DNA of 64,000 bases from JACKBC01 sp041391125 (GTDB lineage: Bacteria > Chloroflexota > Anaerolineae > Caldilineales > Caldilineaceae): positions 1-64,000 of the forward strand of contig JAWKON010000021.1 of the NCBI GenBank assembly GCA_041391125.1, written 5' to 3'. How positions within the stretch are numbered: position 1 is the first letter of the stretch; each line of letters begins with the position of its first letter. Made by a program: the position numbers and the translations under genes. This document shows positions 59,824 through 64,000 of this stretch, piece by piece. The notes beneath the pieces were generated by a model. The model worked only from the letters and a program-made list of their open reading frames with translations. It searched no databases and was not told the origin of the DNA.

Positions 59824-60674
59824 ACGTTGATAGCACGCCGCGCCCGGCCAGCGGTGCGCTAACCAAGACTGGTGGTTTTTTGGCAGGCTTTAGCCACACG
59901 CTTCAGCCTTATATCGGCTGTGCGTTTGGGTGTGAATATTGCTACGTAAAAGGGCTGAGTGTGCATCGTTTCCATCAGCCTGCGTTATCATGGGGGCAAT
60001 ATGCGCATCCGCGGCTGGGCATTGCGGACAAGCTCGGCAAAGAGCTGGCGCGCTATGCGGCCAAAGGCGAATTGGAGCAGCTTGCCATCTTTATGTCCAG
60101 CGCCACTGACCCCTATCAGGGACTGGAGCGGCGCTGGCGATTGAGCCGCGCCTGCCTGGATTGCTTTCTGGAAAACGCGCCCGGTCTGCTGGTGCTGCAA
60201 ACCCGCTCGCCCTTTGTGCAGGATGATTTCACGCGGCTGGCCGCGTTGGGGCCGCGCTGCTGGCTCAACTTTACGCTGGAAACCGATCTGGACGATGTGC
60301 GCCGGGCCGTGACGCCGCGCTGCCCCTCCATTGCGCAACGCGTGGAGACAATCCGCCAGGCGCGCCAAGCTGGGCTCAATGTACAGGTGACCGTCAGCCC
60401 CTGTCTGCCCTACTCCAGCCCGGCCCAATTTGGCGCGCTGCTGTGGACATTGGGGCAGCGCGTAGTGGTGGACAGCTACGCCAGCGGCGATGGTTTGCAA
60501 GGCAAACGCACCGCGGCTACGGCAATACCCGCCTTGTATCAAGCGCAGGACTGGGGCGACTGGCGCTCCGAAGAAGCGGCGCGCGCGCTTTATGAATGGC
60601 TGTTCAGCCGCGGCGGCGAACGGATTGGCTGGTCACAGGAGGGTTTTACGGCGCTGGCGGCGGCAAAGTTATGA
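59820..60674 (+). CDS. Radical SAM protein (SPL/Rv2578c-like)
   Basis: The product has 284 residues from ATG 59820, overlapping the HAD stop. The cluster motif is IGCAFGCEYCYVKGLS (C-x3-C-x2-C), followed by FMSSATDPYQGLERRW and LQTRSPFVQDDF, typical of the spore-photoproduct-lyase-like/Rv2578c group. It would use SAM and a 4Fe-4S cluster for radical chemistry, perhaps DNA repair or modification; the target is unknown. The frame is intact. A strong terminator follows. Confidence 0.83.
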   Translation: MNVDSTPRPASGALTKTGGFLAGFSHTLQPYIGCAFGCEYCYVKGLSVHRFHQPALSWGQYAHPRLGIADKLGKELARYAAKGELEQLAIFMSSATDPYQGLERRWRLSRACLDCFLENAPGLLVLQTRSPFVQDDFTRLAALGPRCWLNFTLETDLDDVRRAVTPRCPSIAQRVETIRQARQAGLNVQVTVSPCLPYSSPAQFGALLWTLGQRVVVDSYASGDGLQGKRTAATAIPALYQAQDWGDWRSEEAARALYEWLFSRGGERIGWSQEGFTALAAAKL

Positions 60675-60704
60675 CGAATGTGGGTGATAAACTGATTCAA
60701 TTGT

Positions 60705-60746
60705 AAAAAAAGAGGGGATGCGACCTGGTCGCATCCCCTCTTTTTT
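60705..60746. terminator. Bidirectional intrinsic terminator
   Basis: AAAAAAGAGGGGATGCGACC pairs perfectly with GGTCGCATCCCCTCTTTTTT, giving T-runs on both strands. It serves the radical SAM gene (plus) and the cold-shock gene (minus). Confidence 0.9.
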
Positions 60747-60755
60747 GCAATTGAG

Positions 60756-60968
60756 TTAGATCTTCTGCACGTTGGCGGCAGCGGGACCTTTTTGCCCCTG
60801 CTCAACGGTGAATTCAACGCGGTCGCCTTCGGTCAGGCTGCGGAATCCCTCAGACATGATGGCAGAGTGGTGTACAAAGACATCTTTGCTTCCAGACTCA
60901 GGCGTAATAAAGCCGAAGCCCTTCTGATCGTTGAACCACTTGACGGTTCCTTTTACTCGTTCGCTCAT
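60756..60968 (-). CDS. csp: Cold-shock protein CspA family
   Basis: The product has 70 residues from ATG 60968 with GGGAG upstream. RNP1 KGFGFITPE and RNP2 DVFVHHSAI are intact, and VKGTVKWFND starts the OB fold. It binds single-stranded nucleic acid and melts RNA structures. An untranslated region of about 50-180 nt precedes it, with a GGGCGCC/GGCGCCC hairpin near 61080, as usual for thermosensitive csp leaders. Confidence 0.95.
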   Translation of the reverse strand: MSERVKGTVKWFNDQKGFGFITPESGSKDVFVHHSAIMSEGFRSLTEGDRVEFTVEQGQKGPAAANVQKI

Positions 60969-61301
60969 TGTTGGAAATCTCCCTTTTGGATGAAAAGATG
61001 CCGCCCCTGTTATGATTGCATCCATAACGGGCAGCGAAAGTAGATTCGTACAAAACGCGGTCGTTCCCAACAAAATAAAAACGGGCGCCCAGACTGGTAA
61101 GTCCGAGGCGCCCATTTTGTCACTCGTAAAAGAACTTACTGCATCTTGCAAGATAACATCATAACGCCAAAAAAAATCATTGTCAAATTTCAGCGTAATA
61201 AAATAGCATATTTCTGTTACTGGATGATCATTGGATCAACAGATTGCACAGATTCTAAAGATTATATAATCTCTAAAATCTGTGTAATCTGTTGATCAGC
61301 C
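60969..61301. other. csp upstream region with palindromes
   Basis: Contains GGGCGCC...GGCGCCC near 61084-61113 and an imperfect palindrome at 61230-61297 with arms GATCAACAGATTGCACAGAT and ATCTGTGTAATCTGTTGATC. The latter resembles 58736-58838. No ORF other than csp is supported. Confidence 0.5.
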
Positions 61302-62078
61302 TCATTGATTACATACCTCAAAGGCGCTACGCAGGGCGGCCAGGGCGTCGTCTTTGGGGCGGAATTCGTGGCCCACATAGAGATCGTAGCCGGTTTGGGC
61401 AATGGCCTTGCAGATGCCGGCGTAGTTCATTTCTTGTATATCGTCCAGGTCGTTGCGGCCCGGATTGCCCGCCGTGTGAAAGTGACCAATCCACTTGATG
61501 TTGTCGCGGATGGTGCGAATGATGTCGCCTTCCATGATCTGCATGTGGTAAATGTCGTAGAGCAGCTTGACGCGCGGGCTGTTCACCTTTTCACACACGG
61601 CTACGCCCCACGCCGTGTGATCGCACTGGTAGCCGGGGTGGTCCACCTTGGAGTTGAGCAGCTCGATGTTGAGATTCACCCCTTTTTGCTCGGCATAGGG
61701 CGCAATGCGGCGCAGCCCATCTGCCGTGGCGTCGATGGCTTCGAGTTCGCTCATGTGGGGCTGGTGGTTGCCGCTAAAGCAGATCACGCCCGGAATGCCG
61801 TGGTGGGCGGCAATGTCGATGCTGGCGCGCAGCTCGGCCTCAATGCGTTCGTGATTGCTGCGCTTGTTGAGCCCGTCCGGCAGCGAGGCGTGACCCACCA
61901 TGCTGGCCACGGCCAGATTATGCTTGTGCGCCGTGGCCACAACGTCGTCGAAATCGGCGCCGCGCCCCCACAGCTCAATGGCGGCGTAGCCAATTTCCGC
62001 CGCCGCCGCCGCCACCGCATCCAGCGAGACGCCGGATGGCTGAAACATGGGATAGCAGATTGATTGTTTGATTGGCAT
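61302..62078 (-). CDS. Hydroxypyruvate isomerase-like sugar isomerase (TIM barrel)
   Basis: The product has 258 residues from ATG 62078 with AAGGAA upstream. It is an AP-endonuclease-type TIM barrel: IGYAAIELWGRGADFDDVV, VNLNIELLNSKVDHPGY with a metal Glu, KLLYDIYHMQIMEGDI with Asp and His, IGHFHTAGNPGRNDLDD and LYVGHEFRP with the last Glu. These match the hydroxypyruvate isomerase (Hyi) family, which interconverts hydroxypyruvate and tartronate semialdehyde, but sugar epimerases look alike. Stands alone between palindromes. Confidence 0.82.
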   Translation of the reverse strand: MPIKQSICYPMFQPSGVSLDAVAAAAAEIGYAAIELWGRGADFDDVVATAHKHNLAVASMVGHASLPDGLNKRSNHERIEAELRASIDIAAHHGIPGVICFSGNHQPHMSELEAIDATADGLRRIAPYAEQKGVNLNIELLNSKVDHPGYQCDHTAWGVAVCEKVNSPRVKLLYDIYHMQIMEGDIIRTIRDNIKWIGHFHTAGNPGRNDLDDIQEMNYAGICKAIAQTGYDLYVGHEFRPKDDALAALRSAFEVCNQ

Positions 62079-62100
62079 GATGTGATTTCCTTTTTTGCTG

Positions 62101-62178
62101 ACAGGGTGACCGGGTGACACGGTGACTTCGACAGGCTCTGTCACCGTGTCACCCGGTCACCCTGTCACCTTGTCATTG
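62101..62178. repeat. TGACAnGG octamer palindrome at a gene 3' end
   Basis: Perfect 26-nt arms (62101-62126 with 62140-62165) consist of the octamers TGACAAGG, TGACAGGG, TGACCGGG and TGACACGG. The loop carries CTTCGACAGGCT, the motif also seen at 3110. The first octamer is the TGA stop codon of the phosphatase gene (62173-62175). Confidence 0.7.
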
Positions 62179-63006
62179 ATTTCCCCCGACCACATGGACA
62201 AACCCCGGCCCGCCCAAATAGAGCCCACCATCCACATTGACGCAAAGTCCGTCGGCATAAACATGGGCCGCAGTGATCTGGTGCGGCTGCTGGCGCGTCA
62301 TGTAGGGAATAGGCGTGTGGCCGTGGATGATCTGGGTGGCCAGTCGGTTTTGGCGGCCATGTTCGGTGTAGATGCGCAGGAAAATTTGGGCGCGTTCAAT
62401 GTTATTGATGGCGCCATCGGCAAAGAGCTGGCCGTTGATAAAGGCCATCCGCTCTGTAAACGCCACCAGCAGTTGGTCCCAATCAGCTGGATTGCTGCTC
62501 TGTAAAATCTCACCGATGTGCTGGTTGACTTCCTCGATGGTGCGGCCATAGCCAATATAAAAGAGCGCATCGGCGTGCATGAGCAGCCGATCTGCCACCT
62601 GCACCATAGCGGGCAGATTGGACAGCCACTCTACATGGGCAGGCGTCAGCCGCTCCAGATCGCTGACCTGGCCGCCGTTGTAGTGCCAATCGCCCCAAAA
62701 GCTGCCGCCTGGCCCTTCGGTTTCTTGCAAGCCGAAGCGGTGGGCAGCTAAAAGCAGCGGCTCATGGTTGCCCATTAGCGCGGTGACCTGACCGCCAGCC
62801 GCGGCTGCTTCGTGCTGCAAGCGCATGACCAGGTCAACGCACTCAATGCCCTGGGGACCGCGGTCGCAAAAGTCGCCCATAAAGCAGAGCGTAGCGTCGC
62901 CCGCCGCCCAATGCAAATCCGCATCGATGAGAGTGGCTGCCTGCAGCAGATGCGCCACCCGCGCATATTGGCCGTGAAGATCTCCAATTACATAAAAAGG
63001 CTGCAC
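62173..63006 (-). CDS. PPP-family metallophosphatase (ApaH/serine-threonine phosphatase-like)
   Basis: The product has 277 residues from GTG 63006. All PPP motifs are present: FYVIGDLHGQYARV (GDxHG), FMGDFCDRGPQG (GDxxDRG), TALMGNHEPLLL (GNHE), and His residues in LLMHADALF and QIIHGHTPIPY. The family includes bis(5'-nucleosyl)-tetraphosphatase ApaH and Ser/Thr phosphatases; which applies here is open. The TGA stop is the first unit of an octamer palindrome. Confidence 0.87.
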   Translation of the reverse strand: MQPFYVIGDLHGQYARVAHLLQAATLIDADLHWAAGDATLCFMGDFCDRGPQGIECVDLVMRLQHEAAAAGGQVTALMGNHEPLLLAAHRFGLQETEGPGGSFWGDWHYNGGQVSDLERLTPAHVEWLSNLPAMVQVADRLLMHADALFYIGYGRTIEEVNQHIGEILQSSNPADWDQLLVAFTERMAFINGQLFADGAINNIERAQIFLRIYTEHGRQNRLATQIIHGHTPIPYMTRQQPHQITAAHVYADGLCVNVDGGLYLGGPGFVHVVGGNQ

Positions 63007-63030
63007 GAAATTTTACTCTCTGTTTTGTGA

Positions 63031-63101
63031 TGGGAGGAGTAGGGATTAGGCAGTAAGGAGTAAATGCGCCCACGCGCAATGCCTCATCCCTACTCCCAAC
63101 T
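63031..63101. repeat. Degenerate GGGAGTA heptamer palindrome
   Basis: GGAGGAGTAGGGATTAGG with CAGTAAGGAGTAAATG on the left is mirrored by CTCATCCCTACTCCCAAC on the right. It resembles 43214-43296; copy 3 of the MITE-like element follows at once, and the array continues after it into the next stop codon. Confidence 0.5.
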
Positions 63102-63226
63102 TAATGTCATTAAGTTAACAGTCATCAGTGTTCAGTTTTCAGTAGTCAACCTCGAAGCATACACTGAAAACTGAATACTGATAACTGGTTACTTTGGCAT
63201 GAAAATTGCTTAACTTAATGACATTG
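63102..63226. mobile_element. MITE-like palindromic element, copy 3 (125 bp)
   Basis: Ends are TAATGTCATTAAGTTAA and, in reverse complement, CAATGTCATTAAGTTAA (16 of 17 match). Inside, GTTCAGTTTTCAGT faces ACTGAAAACTGAATAC. It has split a GGGAGTA array: ACTCCCA occurs directly on both sides (63092 and 63227). Confidence 0.68.
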
Positions 63227-63237
63227 ACTCCCACTCC

Positions 63238-64000
63238 CTAAATCGCAAGCCGTATCGGAGCCGTCATGGCCTGTTCCAGGTCGGCGATGAGGTCGTCAAT
63301 GTGCTCCAGGCCGACCGAGACGCGCAGCAGGTTGTCCGGCGTTTTGGTGTTGGGGCCTTCGATGGTGGCGCGGTGTTCGATTAGGCTTTCGACGCCGCCC
63401 AGGCTGGTGGCTTGCGTAAAAATTTTGGTGCGCCCGGCCAGCGCCTGCGCATTCTGTTTGCCGGTGTGCAATTCATCTGGGCAGAGTTGGAACGACAACA
63501 TGCCGCCAAAGTCGCTCATCTGCCGTTTGGCAATGGCGTGGCCCGGATGATCCTCCAGCCCCGGATAGTGGACCTGGCACACTTTGGGGTGCTGCTGTAA
63601 GTAGTGGGCCAGCTTCATGGCGTTGGCGCAGTGGCCCCTCATGCGATAGGGCAGCGTGCGGATGCCGCGCAAGAGCAGCCAGCAATCGAACGGTGAAGGG
63701 ACGGCGCCGCCCGCTTTTTGAATGGTCTGCACGCGGTGAAAAAAGTCATCATGCTCGCGCGCAATCACGGCGCCGCCCAGCAGATCGCTGTGGCCGCCCA
63801 GATATTTGGTGGTGGCGTGGACGGCCAGGTCGGCGCCCAGTTCTAGCGTGCGCTGCAAAATAGGGGTGGGCCAGGTGGCGTCGCACGCACAAATGGCGCC
63901 GGCGGCGTGGGCAATCTCGGCCACCGCCGCCACATCGGTGATCTTGAGCAGCGGATTGGAGGGTGTCTCGATCCAGATCAGTTTGGTGGATGGGCGCATG
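63238..64000 (-). CDS. Cys/Met-metabolism PLP enzyme (cystathionine gamma-synthase/lyase type), C-terminal part
   Basis: At least 254 residues; the N-terminus lies beyond the window edge. The PLP lysine is in AVHATTKYLGGHSDLLGG, with IWIETPSNPLLKITDV, GAICACDATWPTPILQ and, near the end, SLGGVESLIEHRATI and LLRVSVGLEHIDDLIADL. These place it among cystathionine gamma-synthase, gamma-lyase and O-acetylhomoserine sulfhydrylase; which one cannot be told from the part seen. Its TAG stop (63238-63240) is the edge of a GGGAGTA array split by a MITE-like element. Confidence 0.85.
   Translation of the reverse strand, partial: MRPSTKLIWIETPSNPLLKITDVAAVAEIAHAAGAICACDATWPTPILQRTLELGADLAVHATTKYLGGHSDLLGGAVIAREHDDFFHRVQTIQKAGGAVPSPFDCWLLLRGIRTLPYRMRGHCANAMKLAHYLQQHPKVCQVHYPGLEDHPGHAIAKRQMSDFGGMLSFQLCPDELHTGKQNAQALAGRTKIFTQATSLGGVESLIEHRATIEGPNTKTPDNLLRVSVGLEHIDDLIADLEQAMTAPIRLAI

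Noticed and set aside
60969..61151. N-terminal extension of the cold-shock protein up to 61151
   Set aside because: The 70-residue form from 60968 is the standard length with a proper ribosome-binding site; the upstream part is leader.

Overview
The window is GC-rich and its gene content fits a Chloroflexota bacterium of the Anaerolineae/Caldilineae kind. This placement is inferred from gene content, with no rRNA gene to confirm it. Pointers are an XRE-STAND-TPR regulator, a giant multi-GAF histidine kinase, a secreted protein with a GDAPDSTNH (GEVED-type) segment ending in FLPIVTR, alpha-2-macroglobulin with PBP1C, and DUF5678 proteins. Many genes are broken by small frameshifts with every domain still readable in another frame, which looks more like uncorrected sequencing indels than decay. 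I saw no tRNA, rRNA, CRISPR array, prophage or integrase.

Layout. 0-4.5 kb: cut cNMP-binding-like gene, STAND regulator, PatB-type lyase. 4.5-15 kb (minus): PBP1C and alpha-2-macroglobulin, normally neighbours, here separated by two small genes flanked by paired palindromic repeats. 15-18 kb: EAD1 protein, CoA-transferase remnant, odd metallo-hydrolase, RNase H-like protein. 18-25 kb: membrane protein riddled with palindromic insertions, FolD and cyclohydrolase, Lon. 25-29 kb: DUF262/DUF1524 restriction-like gene and a PHP-AlbA_2 fusion. 29-41 kb: truncated UbiA enzyme, cysteine-cluster protein, phosphodiesterase, PhnP-like hydrolase, AAA/PD-(D/E)XK protein, secreted protein, X-Pro peptidase-like hydrolase. 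41-48 kb: DUF5678 pair, ROK kinase, reductive-dehalogenase-like Fe-S protein, small membrane protein, PyrD, FGGY kinase. 48-56 kb: a four-gene signalling operon (multi-GAF kinase, receiver fused to a phosphotransferase-like domain, P-loop ATPase, SPFH protein). 56-59 kb (minus): VKOR, DsbA-like and SelL-like redox genes. 59-64 kb: a structured leader RNA, HAD phosphatase, radical SAM protein, cold-shock protein, sugar isomerase, PPP phosphatase, and the cut end of a Cys/Met PLP enzyme.

The strongest result is at 56.8-58.7 kb. A peroxiredoxin-like gene has two in-frame TGA codons exactly where the family has its CxxC pair (UxxU, the SelL signature), and a hairpin with a GGU loop lies about 17 nt behind the second TGA, as in bacterial SECIS elements. 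The next gene, a membrane-anchored DsbA-like protein, has TGA at the first position of its own CxxC (UxxC). A VKOR-type disulfide generator follows. Together they read as a selenocysteine-based thiol-oxidation module.

Other notable items are a leader RNA in which a very strong ribosome-binding site, a 17-codon ORF, a 15-bp hairpin and a terminator are interlocked (58.9-59.2 kb); the signalling operon; a three-copy 117-125 bp MITE-like element, one copy with a likely target-site duplication; and heptamer or octamer palindromic arrays that supply the stop codons of several genes.
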